64,000 nucleotides of DNA from Myrica gale (GCA_963930655.1 OZ005604.1:15138001-15202000); one strand, 5' to 3'. Counted from the first letter of the stretch, positions 1 through 12,062 are shown. Notes: generated from the sequence alone by a model not told the origin. A program made the numbers and translations.

Positions 1-1
1 A

Positions 2-226
2 TATGTTCCCCTATTGAACCGCAAGATACAGCAACTGATGTCTGAGTTGAAGAGGGATAATGAGCTACAAAGGCTCAGAGCGGAGAACCATATGTTGAGG
101 GCAGATAACCATATTTTCAAGAGGGATCCTGAGTTGGAGAGGATGAGGGAGGAACTAGTGTTGGGATTAGCTGCCTTTGGTTTGGCAGAGAAAACCAAAC
201 CTCGTCCTCATCTTAATATCAAATAA
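2..226 (+). CDS. 3'-terminal exon of an unrecognised coiled-coil protein (partial)
   Basis: The frame is open from the left edge of the window to a TAA at 224-226, so the gene starts outside. The ~74 residues are rich in Lys, Arg, Glu and Leu with heptad-like spacing (ELQRLRAENHMLRADNH, then ELERMREEL), which suggests a coiled coil. A hydrophobic stretch (LVLGLAAFGLA) and a basic tail follow. No family was recognised. A second coding-like stretch lies after an AG at about 331 (AVEKLGELDPELLLQDKEN) and could belong to an alternative 3' end. There is no in-frame ATG at the start of the visible part, which fits an internal splice acceptor upstream. Confidence 0.4.
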   Translation, partial: YVPLLNRKIQQLMSELKRDNELQRLRAENHMLRADNHIFKRDPELERMREELVLGLAAFGLAEKTKPRPHLNIK

Positions 227-1783
227 CGTCCTTTTGTTTGGTTTGGTCATATTTTATTTTGTATATGTAAGCTGTTATGGCATCATAAGGCCTAGCAACG
301 AACTTGTGTTGTAATGTGTTTTGAATGAAAGGTTTACGATGCTGTTGAGAAATTAGGGGAACTCGATCCAGAACTTCTTCTGCAGGATAAGGAAAACAGA
401 TTAATGAATATTTCCCCTTTTTTATAGGCTACAGATGCATATTTTGGCGATAATACTAAAAGACTTGCTTGCTTTCTTGCCTATTCATTTTAGTTGTCTT
501 TTTTTCCTTCAATGACAGCCGATTGACCTACTTCTAACTCCAGCTATGTTAATCCAGCATCTAGACAATTAACTATTTGATCCAGGTCCTTGAAAATATG
601 GTTACCAATATTGCAGCTTATTTCCTTTAGGCCTGTTTTTATAGAGTAGACAGATTATATCTTTTGTCCTCGACTATATTTTAGGTAGTTCACTTGTCTG
701 AATGATAGCCTTGATGAGCAAATATGTTGGTTGACAACATTCTTCAAACTCCAGAGAGCTGGAGAAGAATGAGTCACGACATGGATATTTGGGCATGTTT
801 TCTGCTTGTAAACATACCTTAGACGTTGTGGTAGTAATTATATGCTAGTTATACCAAGTCACTTCAGTATCTAGCAATCGATATTTTTGTTGATGAATAA
901 TGAAAGTTTCAGTCAACTCCTACAACTAAATGGATTTGTCAAACCGTGTTATGTTTAATCAGTCTACCAAACCCTGCTCAATTCAGATCCACAATATCTC
1001 GCAACTTTTGGTCCTTGGAAGTAATGCAGCAAATCAGAACATCATGCTACCAAGGAAAACGACACATCGGTAACGCATGACCTGGGATTAAGCATTCCAA
1101 ATACGCATGAAGAAATAGCAGAACATATGCACATTTCCTGCAAATTCCAAATCATATGGAAGTGCATAAACAGTAGCTTATCATATGCATGAACAAAGAG
1201 CTGAAAATAAGCACAAAATAAATATCCTGCAACTTCCAAATCACATGCCAACACCAAATTCCACAACTAAGTACAAAATAAATATCTTGCAACTTCCAAA
1301 TCACATGCCAACACCAAATTCCAAATAAGTACAAAATAAATATCCAACTACTATAACACTAAATACATACCCAAATACCATAATACCAAATAAATCTTAA
1401 TATACCATAATAACAAATAACGTCTGAATACCATAATACCAAATACATGCGCAATTCCAGATTACAGTCAATCAAGCACCATGAGCATAGAATTTATGGC
1501 ATGCAGCAAAAGACGGATATTTGACATCTCGGCAGTACTAATTGTAGGCAATGTACAATGATGGTTGAGTAGGGCATAAACTTGAAAAAGGATGAGCGTC
1601 GCATGCATTGCAATCCCCAGGTCGGTTGGAATGATGGAATTGGTCATGACAGTCATCCAAGCGAGCTTTTGTGGTGACTTGTTCTTCAGATCACATGCTA
1701 ACTGCCACAAAAGATTCAGCAGGACTCCTTGACTCACAGGGAAAAGAACTAAAGACACGACCCACCGTAGATCAACCTTGACG
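227..1783. other. Intergenic, AT-rich; no gene seen
   Basis: After the coiled-coil exon there is about 1.5 kb with no convincing gene. The only structure is the short tandem repeat at 1209-1348 and a decaying repeat of the phrase AATACCATAATACCAAAT at about 1360-1455. The SIRE-like element begins at the right edge. Confidence 0.5.
1209..1348. repeat. ~60-bp tandem repeat, about 2.3 copies
   Basis: A unit beginning AAG(C/T)ACAAAATAAATATC and ending CCAACACCAAATTCCA starts at 1209, 1269 and (partial) 1327. The first two copies are nearly identical. It is probably non-coding; the small open frames over it on the minus strand merely reflect the repeat. Confidence 0.75.
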
Positions 1784-2048
1784 AAAATTGTTAGCCCAAG
1801 GTTGTTTTATAAACAATCTATTTTTGATTTTGATGATAACAAACTTTTCCAACTAGTTTGAGACCTTTAGATTCTACATTTGCAAATCTTTTTTAAGAAA
1901 ATGATATCAAGAGTTCTCTAAGCTTAAATTGGCCTTAGATATAATTGAACACCTCTACACAAGCTTATTGGTCAATCTTTACATTGTAGGTGTTTTTGGA
2001 ATGCTTGATGGTGTCAAGGGAAACCATTTTTCAGTCTAAGTGTTGATG

Positions 2049-2467
2049 GTGTCGACACATAGGACCATGGTGCCGACACATTGGTCATACTCCAGAATGC
2101 ACAAAACTATGAGTCGACACATAGAAGACATAGTGTCGACACATTGAACAATGGCAAGATCCCGCTTTGTTTGTCGTCCGATCGAGCTGAAATTTGGAGA
2201 GGACGTTCACGACACAAGGTGCTATAATCTGAACGGTGAAGATCAGATTTGGAGCTCGGGAACAGTGTTTCTCATGCATGAACAGTAACCCCGAAATTGG
2301 TGTTTTCGGAATGCTTGTTACTGTCAAAGAACACATTTTTCAGACTAAGTGTTGTATGTGTCGACACATAGGACCATAGTGTCGACACATTGGTCATACA
2401 CCCGAAAAGTGAGTTTCCAGGCAAAGCTCCTAGGTGTCGACACATACATGGAAGGTGTCGACACATG
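2049..2467 (+). repeat. Array of palindromic TGTCGACA motifs in the LTR U3
   Basis: About eight copies of (G)TGTCGACACAT or close variants occur near 2051, 2071 (TGCCGACACATT), 2113, 2135, 2359, 2380, 2434 and 2456, all upstream of the LTR TATA box. They come in pairs separated by about 20 bp. The core GTCGAC is palindromic. The same array is in the 3' LTR at about 8609-9027. A role as a transcription-factor binding array is inference. Confidence 0.75.
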
Positions 2468-2582
2468 CTTCGATTTCTCAGATCTGGAGCGACGTCACTC
2501 ATTCTAAAAATGTCTCCAACAGCTCTAAATGCCCTCCAACGGCTCCAAAACATGACAAGAAAGCCCTTGGTGCCCTAGAGAC

Positions 2583-2590
2583 TATAAATA
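2583..2590 (+). promoter_or_regulatory. TATA box of the 5' LTR promoter
   Basis: TATAAATA sits about 115 bp downstream of the motif array and about 865 bp from the LTR end, where a retrotransposon promoter is expected. The 3' LTR copy is at 9143-9150. Confidence 0.6.
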
Positions 2591-3458
2591 GAACAAGATT
2601 GAAAGAGAAAGCAAGAGCTACACACGAAAATCATTCTTGCCCTAATTTCTTGAGAGACAAAGCTCAAAGAAGAAGAAGAAGAGAGAAGCTCTTCCAATCT
2701 AGAAGGCTTGCATTCAATCTTGCACATCCATAAGCCTTCCTTAAAGAACTCTTTCTTCCAGCAATTCTCAGGTTCTTATATTTGTAGATTTGGCTTAGAG
2801 AGCCGTTTCATTTCTTGAGCTACCCATTTGTAGATTTGGCTTAGAGAGCCCTATCATTTCTTGAGCTACCCATTTGTATATCTGGCTTAGAGAGCCTTCA
2901 ATCACTGTACCCTAATCTTGTAAACCTTCCTAGTGTTGTGTGAACACTGTATCCTACTTGTGAGAGTAGAAGAAATCCTCTAGGTTGTGAGGATTTGTAA
3001 GAGAGTTAAAGTGTAAGCTCGGAAAACACTTGGTCCTACTTGTGAGAGTAGAAGAAATCCTCTAGGTTGTGAGGATTTGTGAGAGTTGAAGCGTGAGCTC
3101 GCAAAACGCTTTGTAAAGGTTCCTTAGCACCCGGGAAGCTAAGGTGTATTCGCTGTTTGGAGAATAGTGGAGGAAGCCCAAGGAAGTCAATTGCCTTGGG
3201 GGTGGACGTAGGCACGTGTTTGGCCGAACCACCTAAAAATACTGGTGTCATCTTCCTAACTCTCATCTTTCATTTCTGCTGATATTGCTTGATTGAACTT
3301 GTTTATCCTTTATTGTTAATATCATTGTCTGCTTATATCCAGTCTCTAGTTTTCCTAGAAATAGATCTGAACGTTTTGGGTTTGTTTGCAAAAGAATTCA
3401 AAAATTTTTGAAAAACCCAATTCACCCCCCCTCTTGGGTTGTTATTTAGACTCACAAT

Positions 3459-3476
3459 TGGTATCGGAGCTGAGGT
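3459..3476 (+). other. Primer-binding site (initiator Met tRNA type)
   Basis: TGGTATCGGAGC starts two bases after the LTR. The plant initiator Met tRNA complement is TGGTATCAGAGC, so there is one mismatch. It marks the minus-strand priming site and fixes the inner LTR boundary. Confidence 0.85.
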
Positions 3477-3491
3477 TTAATATCTCTATCT

Positions 3492-4981
3492 ATGATAACC
3501 CTTGTTAGCACTTCCTTAGCTGAAGGTCAATCCACAAATAAACCTCCCTTATTCAATGGAACTTGTTATAATTATTGGAAGGCTAGGATGAGGATTTACA
3601 TCCAAGCCGTGGACTATGAACTATGGAGAGTTATCTCAAATGGTCCTACTTTTCCTAGAGATAAGGATGGAGAGTTGAAAGATGAAAATGAATGGAATAA
3701 TGTTGATCTTAGACTTATGTCTTTAAATTCTAAAGCTATGAATGTGTTATATTGTGCACTTGATTCAAATGAATTTAATCGTGTTTCCGGTTGTGATACC
3801 GCGAAACAAATTTGGGACAAACTTCAAGTAACTCATGAAGGTACAAATCAAGTTAAAGAAAATAAGATTAGTATGCTTGTTCAAAGCTATGAGCTTTTTA
3901 AGATGAGATCTGATGAATCTATATCGTCTATGTTTACTCGTTTTACTGATATCATAAATGGGCTTAAATCTCTTGGTAAAGAGTACACTAATGATGAAAT
4001 GGTAAGAAAGATTCTCAGGTGTCTTCCTAAAGCTTGGGAACCCAAGGTCACTGCAATTCAAGAATCTAAGGACTTGACGAAGCTCTCACTGGACGAGCTC
4101 ATGGGATCTCTTATGACCCATGAGATGAATCAAGTTAAGAGAGACGAAGATGAAGGCAAAGAAAAAGGGGTGTAGCCCTAAAGGCCACATACTCTAGTGA
4201 GGATGAATCCTCTGAGGATGATGAGGAAATGACTTTATTCACTAAAAAATTCAAAAAGTTCCTCCACAAGAAGTCCAAGGATTTCAAATACAAAAAGAAA
4301 GCATTCTTGGCTGCATGGGGAGAATCCGATGAAAGTAGTAGTGAGAGCGATGAAGAAGTTACAAATCTTTGCTTTATGACAAAGGATAACGAAGATGAGG
4401 TACAAAACTCTTCATTTGACTCTTTTACTTTTGAGGAACTACAAGATGCTTTTGATGAACAACATGTTGAGTTGAAAAGAATTTTTTCAAAATATTGTTT
4501 TCTCAAAAAGAATCTTGAAAGTGTTGCAAAAGAAAACGATTCTTTGAAAATTCAAGTTGTTTCTCTTGGAGAGAATCTTGCAAGAATCACAAAAGAAAAT
4601 GAAAATGTCTTGCAAGAAGAGTCAAATGATTTGAAATCTGAAAACAATGATTTAAAAAGGAAAGTTGACTCTCTCACTAAAGATCTTGCAAAATTCACTC
4701 AAGGAAAAAGAAACCTTAATATTTTACTTGGCTCTCAAAGATGTTGTTTTAATAAAAGTGGCATTGGATATGATTTTTTAAATGATCAAAAATCCTACTC
4801 TTATATGATCACAAAATCATCTTCATCATTTGCTTTGTGCAACTTTTGTGGAAAGAATGGACACATTTCACACACTTGTCCAGCAAGAAAGAAATCCACT
4901 CATGGCATCAAATTTGTGTGGATTCAAAAAGACAAGGTGAATGAATTTATTTCTAACACCAAAGGACCCAAAAAGATTTGA
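3492..4981 (+). pseudogene. gag: Copia gag polyprotein, frameshifted
   Basis: The first frame opens with ATG at 3492 and runs to 4175. It carries the plant Copia gag (UBN2-type) signature: PLFNGTCYNYWKARM near the start, then IWDKLQVTHEG and ILRCLPKAWEPKV. At the run AAAAAGGGG (4161-4169) the frame is lost by what looks like one extra base. The continuation lies in another frame up to 4981 and holds an acidic Ser-rich segment, a long coiled coil (4430-4720) and the nucleic-acid-binding CCHC knuckle CNFCGKNGHISHTCP (about 4838-4882). In an intact element this would form virus-like particles. The break means this copy makes at best a truncated capsid lacking the knuckle. Confidence 0.85.
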
Positions 4982-4986
4982 GTACC

Positions 4987-6130
4987 AAAAACCAAGAGTT
5001 GATTGATTTTGCAGATGTGCTTGAAGTCCAATGTGAATGCTCCAAGCACATGACCGGAGACAAAAGTTGGTTTAACTCTCTTTGTCTCAAGGGAAAAGGG
5101 TTCAGTTACTTTTTGGTAATAATTACAAAGGAAAGATACTCATGTTGATAGCATTGGATAGTTTGGGTAAGTTCGAGGCAAATGCAGATGAAAGAATGAA
5201 GTTGTAGGTCTTGAAAAATATGTTGAGAAACTAGCTGCAAGCGAAGAAAATAAAGGTTCTCATCCACAAGCGCAAGATGTAAAAGATCTTGAAAACGAAA
5301 CACCTCGAAGTAACAAAGATCTACCAAAGGCCTGGAAGTTTTTCAGAAATCATCATATTGATCAATCCATTGGTAATGTGGAGAAAGGTGTAAGAACTCA
5401 CTCTTCCTATAATCTAGCTAGTAATTCTGCCTTACTTTCTCAAATTGAGCCAAAGCATATTTCTGAGGCAAAAATTGATAAAAGTTGGATTCATGCCATG
5501 AATGATGAAGTAAAACAAGTTTTAGAAAAATATGGTATGACATCTAGTTCCTAGACTCCAAGAACATCCAGTTATTAGTACTCAATGAGATTTTCAAAAC
5601 AAAATGGATGTATCTGGGGAAGTGATAAGGAACAAGGCAATATTAGTAGCCCAAGGTTACAATCTAGAAGATGCAATTGATTTTGATGAATCTTTTGCTC
5701 CTATGGCTAGATTATAATCTATTCACATATTGCTTGCCTTTGCATTTCAAATTATTTCAATTAGTTGTGAAATATGCATCTCTTAATGATTATTTATGAG
5801 GAAGTGTGTGTAGAACAAGCTCCTAGACTTGTAGATGAAAAGCTACCACACCATGTGTTCAAGCTCACAAAAACACTATATGGCTTGAAGCAAGCATCTC
5901 AAGAATGGAAAAGGAAAATGATCAAAAAGGTAAAGACGTTGAACACACAAGGTATCGAGGTATGATTGGATCTTTCCTTTACCTCACTGTAAGTATACCT
6001 AATACAATGCCTTGCATATGCATGTGTGCTAATTTTCAATATTGACCTATGAAATCTCATTTACTCGTGGTTAAAAGAATTTTCAGATATCTTATTAGGA
6101 ATGAGATTACTTTTGGATTAAATTGGTGAT
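4987..6130 (+). pseudogene. Copia pol remnant (protease scrap, reverse transcriptase, RNase H edge)
   Basis: Just after gag, a scrap containing HMTGDKSWFNSL matches the usual junction before the Copia integrase. The integrase core is then missing. From about 5320 the reverse-transcriptase region resumes (KGVRTHSS, ALLSQIEPKHI, KAILVAQGYN, FAPMARL, HVFKLTKTLYGLKQAS), broken by stops and frame changes. The YVDD catalytic box was not found. From 5950 the GMIGS...YL and VKRIFRYL words of the downstream Copia region are visible. The order places this in Ty1/Copia. The element cannot encode its own enzymes. Confidence 0.85.
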
Positions 6131-8334
6131 TTGTGCGTGTTTTGTAATATTAATTGTGTTGTTGATTGCATTGGATATATTTTGATCTTTGTTTAAATTG
6201 CTCTCTATGCATTTAGCTCTAAAATCATATTTGTTCCTTGTTAAAATATTGTATGCATTCTTTTTACGTGACATATGTCAACACTTGGTAAAACAATGTG
6301 TCAACACTTATAATGATTACAATGTTTTTTAAAATGATGGACATGCATATCATATATATATACTCTTTAGGGCAAAAGGGGTCAGCACTTTATTTCTCCT
6401 CCATCTCACAGACCCTCTTTTCTCTCCCAAACGGCATGAACTCCTCTCTTTCAAAATCATCTCTTGCCCACAGCCCTCTCCGAAAAATCCACTGCTGAAA
6501 ACCTTCAAACTCCTCACAATGTCTCTGCTGAAATGTCTTCCAACCGCCCTAAACATTCCGCTCGCCAATCACCCGTATTTGTCAATTCTACGGCTCAGAA
6601 GAAAGGGAAAAGCATTGAGGAACCTGCTCCTACTCCAAAGGCCTACACTTGCAGGTCAGGGCCTTGCAATAATCATTTTGTGCAAGATTTTCGGAATATG
6701 ATAGTAATTGCTGGTTGTGGGGCTGATTTTCAATGGTTAACTGAGAATGGTTTTGATTTTAAAGAGATGTCAATAGTTGTGAAAATGGGGAGATATTAGT
6801 CATATCAGTTGCTTCATTAAACTCCCTGATTTCTGCTCCTAATGATGGAAAAAGAAATTCTTTGATGCTTACAGATGGATGGGGTTATCAGAGGTAGAAC
6901 CACTTGATATTTAGGATTGTGTTGGATAACTCAACCCTTAATGAGGTTATTAAACCTACTGCCAGTGGATTGACTGTTCATAGTTAATTATTGCATCATA
7001 TGCTTTGTAACATTATCTTACCAAGAACTGGAAAATTCAAATACATCATATTCTTGGAGATGTCTAGGGGATGCTTTTCATGAATATATTTCAGATCTTT
7101 GAGATTGATATGACTGGGGAAGTTAGAGAAAAATCCAAAGACTCCATGTAATACAACAAGAAAACTCTTTGGGTATTGAGATTTTATGCAAAACAAGGAT
7201 GGAGAATGGATAAAGAAATGTGTGGTGATACCTTAGAAAGAAAATGAAAGAGGTTCAGTTTTGAGGAAAAGACTGAAACTGAAAGGACTCTCAAGGGAAA
7301 TACGACTTCTTTGGGTACGCAAACACCTATTTCCTTTCCCCCCACTGCACATTGGATCATCTTCCGTATTTTCTGCTCCTAGTTCTCATGAACCTCACTT
7401 GGGATCTTTTAAAGCTTCATTTGGGAACACAAAGGAAAAATAAAAGAAGTTGGTCGACAGTTGGAGAATTTGGCCATCGACATGAAGATGAGCTTTGATG
7501 ACATCAAGAAGCTCTTTGCTGCTAAGTGATGTGATTCAAAGCACAGTGGATGAAGTGAAATCATCTGCTGAGGATGTTGTAAAGGCAACAACGGTACATA
7601 TGATAGCTGATAGAAATCTTCGGCCTCATGAAATGGAAGGGACATATTGGTTCTCCACGACTTGGATGGGCTGGCTGAAGAAGTTTGAGATTGAGTATCC
7701 TCCTCTTGTTATCAAGACATCCAAACCTTCCACCTCCACTTCAAAGACTCCACCTACCTAGCCAGCTGCCTTTGACCTCCCCTTAGCCTATTTTTGATGA
7801 TGCCAAAGGGGGAGAAGTTAGAAGGAAGAAAAGTTTGGAGAAGTTTTAAGTGATTATGTTGACTCTCTAGCTTTTACTGAGTACATTCCATTTTGATGTT
7901 GGATGATCACTTGACTTGCCTTATCTATGCATATCTCTATAATTTATATGTCTCCATTAGATTATTTGACTATGCTCGCATCTATTGTTTATCTAATGGT
8001 GATTTTAAGGGTTCTGCAATGCTTATCTCTTTGCTCTTAATTGTGGATATTTGAGACGTGCTTCAGGTAATCTCTTTGAACTCTCCTTTATACGAAGTCT
8101 TGTGATCTGAACTTGAAAAATGAAGTTTGGGGAGTATGGAGGAAGCTTATAGAAGTGTTTTTACTTGCTTTGAAATTTTGGGAAACCTCCATTTACAAAG
8201 GGAACTCTTGCAAAATTTTCGTAGAATCCTAAAGTTCGTTTTGCTAAAATATTATGAAAAACTCCGGCTTGTTCTCAGGGGGAGCTTTCTTTTTGATAGC
8301 AAAATGTTTATTATTAAAAGGTTTTGTCATCATC
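6131..8334 (+). pseudogene. Post-pol region of the SIRE-like element (degenerate extra ORF)
   Basis: About 2.2 kb between pol and the 3' LTR. A frame at 6464-6799 reads SSNRPKHSARQSP then FVQDFRNMIVIAGCGADF and WLTENGFDFKEMS. This resembles the extra, sometimes called envelope-like, proteins carried by SIRE elements and related host-annotated plant transposon proteins. Further pieces at 7440-7760 keep a coiled-coil character (RQLENLAIDMKMSF). The phrase GATGCCAAAGGGGGAGAAG at about 7800 is an internal purine tract of the kind repeated in SIRE 3' regions. All frames are short and broken. The assignment is by resemblance and moderately sure. Confidence 0.55.
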
Positions 8335-8347
8335 AAAAAGGGGGAGA
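8335..8347 (+). other. Polypurine tract
   Basis: AAAAAGGGGGAGA lies immediately before the 3' LTR and is where plus-strand priming is expected. Confidence 0.8.
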
Positions 8348-8348
8348 T

Positions 8349-10017
8349 TGTTAGCCCAAGGTTGTTTTATAAACAATCTATTTTTGATTTTGATGATAAC
8401 AAACTTTTCCAACTAGTTTGAGACCTTTAGATTCTACATTTGCAAATCTTTTTTAAGAAAATGATATCAAGAGTTCTCTAAGCTTAAATTGGCCTTAGAT
8501 ATAATTGAATACCTCTACACAAGCTTATTGGTCAATCTTTACATTGTAGGTGTTTTTGGAATGCTTGATGGTGTCAAGGGAAACCATTTTTCAGTCTAAG
8601 TGTTGATGGTGTCGACACATAGGACCATGGTGCCGACACATTGGTCATACTCCAGAATGCACAAAACTATGAGTCGACACATAGAAGACATAGTGTCGAC
8701 ACATTGAACAATGGCAAGATCCCGCTTTGTTTGTCGTCCGATCGAGCTGAAATTTGGAGAGGACGTTCACGACACAAGGTGCTATAATCTGAATGGTGAA
8801 GATCAGATTTGGAGCTCGGGAACAGTGTTTCTCATGCATGAACAGTAACCGCAAAATTGGTGTTTTCGGAATGCTTGTTACTGTCAAAGAACACATTTTT
8901 CAGACTAAGTGTTGTATGTGTCGACACATAGGACCATAGTGTCGACACATTGGTCATACACCCGAAAAGTGAGTTTCCAGGCAAAGCTCCTAGGTGTCGA
9001 CACATACATGGAAGGTGTCGACACATGCTTCGATTTCTCAGATCTGGAGCGACGTCACTCATTCTAAAAATGTCTCCAACGGCTCTAAATGCCCTCCAAC
9101 GGCTCCAAAACATGACAAGAAAGCCCTTGGTGCCCTAGAGACTATAAATAGAACAAGATTGAAAGAGAAAGCAAGAGCTACACACGAAAATCATTCTTGC
9201 CCTAATTTCTTGAGAGACAAAGCTCAAAGAAGAAGAAGAAGAGAGAAGCTCTTCCAATCTAGAAGGCTTGCATTCAATCTTGCACATCCATAAGCCTTCC
9301 TTAAAGAACTCTTTCTTCCAGCAAATCTCAGGTTCTTATATTTGTAGATTTGGCTTAGAGAGCCGTTTCATTTCTTGAGCTACCCATTTGTAGATTTGGC
9401 TTAGAGAGCCCTATCATTTCTTGAGCTACCCATTTGTATATCTGGCTTAGAGAGCCTTCAATCACTGTACCCTAATCTTGTAAACCTTCCTAGTGTTGTG
9501 TGAACACTGTATCCTACTTGTGAGAGTAGAAGAAATCCTCTAGGTTGTGAGGATTTGTAAGAGAGTTAAAGTGTAAGCTCGGAAAACACTTGGTCCTACT
9601 TGTGAGAGTAGAAGAAATCCTCTAGGTTGTGAGGATTTGTGAGAGTTGAAGCGTGAGCTCGCAAAACGCTTTGTAAAGGTTCCTTAGCACCCGGGAAGCT
9701 AAGGTGTATTCGCTATTTGGAGAATAGTGGAGGAAGCCCAAGGAAGTCAATTGCCTTGGGGGTGGACGTAGGCACGTGTTTGGCCGAACCACCTAAAAAT
9801 ACTGGTGTCATCTTCCTAACTCTCATCTTTCATTTCTGCTGATATTGCTTGATTGAACTTGTTTATCCTTTATTGTTAATATCATTGTCTGCTTATATCC
9901 AGTCTCTAGTTTTCCTAGAAATAGATCTGAACGTTTTGGGTTTGTTTGCAAAAGAATTCAAAAGTTTTTGAAAAACTCAATTCACCCCCCCCTCTTGGGT
10001 TGTTATTTAGACTCACA
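8349..10017 (+). repeat. 3' LTR
   Basis: Near-identical to the 5' LTR, with the same internal repeats and a TATAAATA box at 9143-9150. The terminal C run is one base longer than in the 5' copy. It is followed directly by the right AAAAT target duplication. Confidence 0.95.
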
Positions 10018-10022
10018 AAAAT

Positions 10023-12054
10023 AGCAGAACGATTACATTCTAGTTAACCGATTTCAGGGTCATCTTCATCGGTTACATCATTGTCGTTATAATTGGATTC
10101 AACTTCTCCCTCATTCTCCACACGTGAAGTTGAACAGTCCATTTAGAATAACATAAGCTGGCCACACTGAGTAACTGAAAAAACAAACAAACTTGGTTAG
10201 CAGCAACAATAATAGAGCATAAGATGTGCCTTACAGCAGGGTGTCAATGAAATAAACTATTTTGTAGCAGCATATTCGAAGCATGCCATGCACGACGTGA
10301 CATCCTTGCTATCTAATATGAACCACAAAACTAACACATAATTGAAAATTTTACTCCAACTGTCCTTCAAGAAAAACTTGATCTAACTTTGGAGGCGACT
10401 GATAATACTCATAAAACTTGATCTGCTTGAGAACTTCTGGCAGAAGCCAAGTGGCTTGCCAACGGAAATAGAGGCTGATTTAAGCAGATCCCACCTTTGA
10501 ACCATGTACCAAAGCTGTAAAATCTGATCTATGCAAGGAAAATCAAAATTAAATTACCTGATAAACCGCAATTGCCTAAAGCTTGGCTCGACTTAAATCA
10601 CTTTTATGACTCAAATGTATAGCTTTCAAGCTCAAAAACGGCTAGAACAACACACACTCCTGGTTGGGGTTTTTGTCCACATTTCTCCAACAGCTGCAGA
10701 TGGGAATTACCAACATCTGTATCAAAATACTAACAAGGTTATCAAACAGGACTCGTTTTTCTGTCAAAGCAGCCATATATGTCACTGTTACGTATTACCT
10801 TATCCAATCATCTTAGGATTATCTATACAAGATTCCTCCCCAGCTACCAAATGAAATGCGCGAAACAAAATCCCAAGTCAAATGTACCAATTAAACTAAC
10901 CCAGAATCGAATCTCCATGGCAGGCCAAAGTCTTTGGTAAACCAGACATAATTTTGGTCCTTCCATTCTGCAAGTTTGAATCCCCTCCCCACCTGCCTTA
11001 CTCAATTGAGATTTTAATGGGAAGAATAATATTCTGTAATCCAACCTTTCGGCCAAGACCAGCTGAAATGTACACTTGTAACTATATATATACATATATA
11101 AAATTATAATTATAAAAAGTGAAATAAATAAATTGAAAGGTACAGTGGGACATGCCCTCTTTAGTTAGACAATGGGCAACCTTAGAATAAGGTTGGGGAA
11201 TGTGGGGAGGGTGCTGTTGTGTACATGAATGAGGACGCCCAGATCAATGCCCCAAAAATAATGGCTACTTAGCTCCTTGGCTCCTTGGCAGTGCAAATTT
11301 ATTCCCTAAAAAGAAGTTACATCCTTTCACAGGACTCACAATGAACTCAATGGCCAAGTGCACTTGACCTGTTTATGCTACATTTTAGTAGTGAAAAAGT
11401 TCATTCCTGTGTTCAGGGAATTCTATAAATTTGTACTCAATGGCCGAGTGCACTTGACCTGTAATTCAGTCAACAATCATAAGTTCCTAGTCATCATGCC
11501 ATCAAGTAAAGAGGTTTTGCTGGACTTTGCTAGATTTGATTAATAAATCATCATTGTGCCTTTATAATATTGGAGAAGACATGCGTACACATTCATATTA
11601 CACCATTATGTCCAATATGCCTCGGATCATTCACATGGTTGATAAGTCGAAAACAGAAGTTTCCTGTCCTAACACATTTTTAGATCCACATCATGCATCC
11701 AGTCTCCAGACACTACTACAGCAAAAATCCCTACAGCTTATCATAATCTTAATCTATCCCAAGAATTTGAGTTTGTCATTAAGACGGGTCACAATTATTG
11801 TCTTCCTTCCAAGTTAAATAAAGCACATCTTCACTCCGTAATTTGTTTGCAAACCATAGCAACATTAGATCATAAAACCACAACCACTACAATGAAAAAT
11901 GCAATCAAGCTACCTACAGACCATTCTAGGAGCTCTGTATCAGAAGCATTCCCTACAGCAAACTCTCTCTCAAAATATAGTTCTATAAACTCCAGCTACC
12001 TTACTAATTCACTACAATGAAAGATGCAATCAAGCTATGCATAGGAACCAAGAA
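10023..12054. other. Intergenic with two possible minus-strand exon remnants
   Basis: No complete gene is visible. On the minus strand a very good splice acceptor (a T-rich run ending TTTTTTCAG) places an exon start at 10174. Downstream on that strand a frame at 10044-10142 ends in a strongly acidic tail (NDNDVTDEDDPEIG). A second minus-strand open stretch at about 10346-10480 follows a TTTTACAG. They could be the 3' exons of a gene disrupted by the retrotransposon, whose left border is 1789; coding status is uncertain. The rest is AT-rich with nothing recognised. Confidence 0.3.
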
Positions 12055-12062
12055 GTCATGAT

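Larger units (their letters stand above)
1789..3456 (+). repeat. 5' LTR
   Basis: Starts TGTTAGCCCAAGG and ends TTTAGACTCACA. It contains a TATAAATA box at 2583-2590 (likely U3/R border just downstream), an array of TGTCGACAC motifs at 2049-2467, a ~46-bp unit repeated about 2.5 times around 2779-2900 (key words TTTGTAGATTTGGC, TTAGAGAGCC) and a ~82-bp duplication around 2955-3115 (CTACTTGTGAGAGTAGAAG). By eye there are nine substitutions and one C-run indel against the 3' LTR. Confidence 0.95.
1789..10017 (+). mobile_element. Complete Copia LTR retrotransposon, SIRE-like, non-autonomous
   Basis: Two LTRs of about 1.67 kb (TG...CA) bound an 8.2-kb element. The 5-bp target duplication AAAAT is perfect (1784-1788 and 10018-10022). 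A primer-binding site like the 3' end of initiator Met tRNA follows the left LTR, and a purine tract precedes the right LTR. Inside are a Copia gag with a CCHC knuckle, scraps of protease and a reverse transcriptase/RNase H remnant in Copia order, then about 2 kb of degenerate extra sequence of the kind seen after pol in SIRE elements. Pol is frameshifted and integrase is absent, yet the LTRs differ at only about ten positions. The element therefore moved recently, presumably on enzymes supplied in trans. Confidence 0.95.

Noticed and set aside
1209..1348. CRISPR-like direct repeats
   Set aside because: Adjacent tandem repeats without unique spacers, in a plant genome.
2434..2733. Repeated 99-codon frame, also at 8994-9293
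   Set aside because: It lies in both LTRs, across the array and leader; an LTR artefact rather than a gene.
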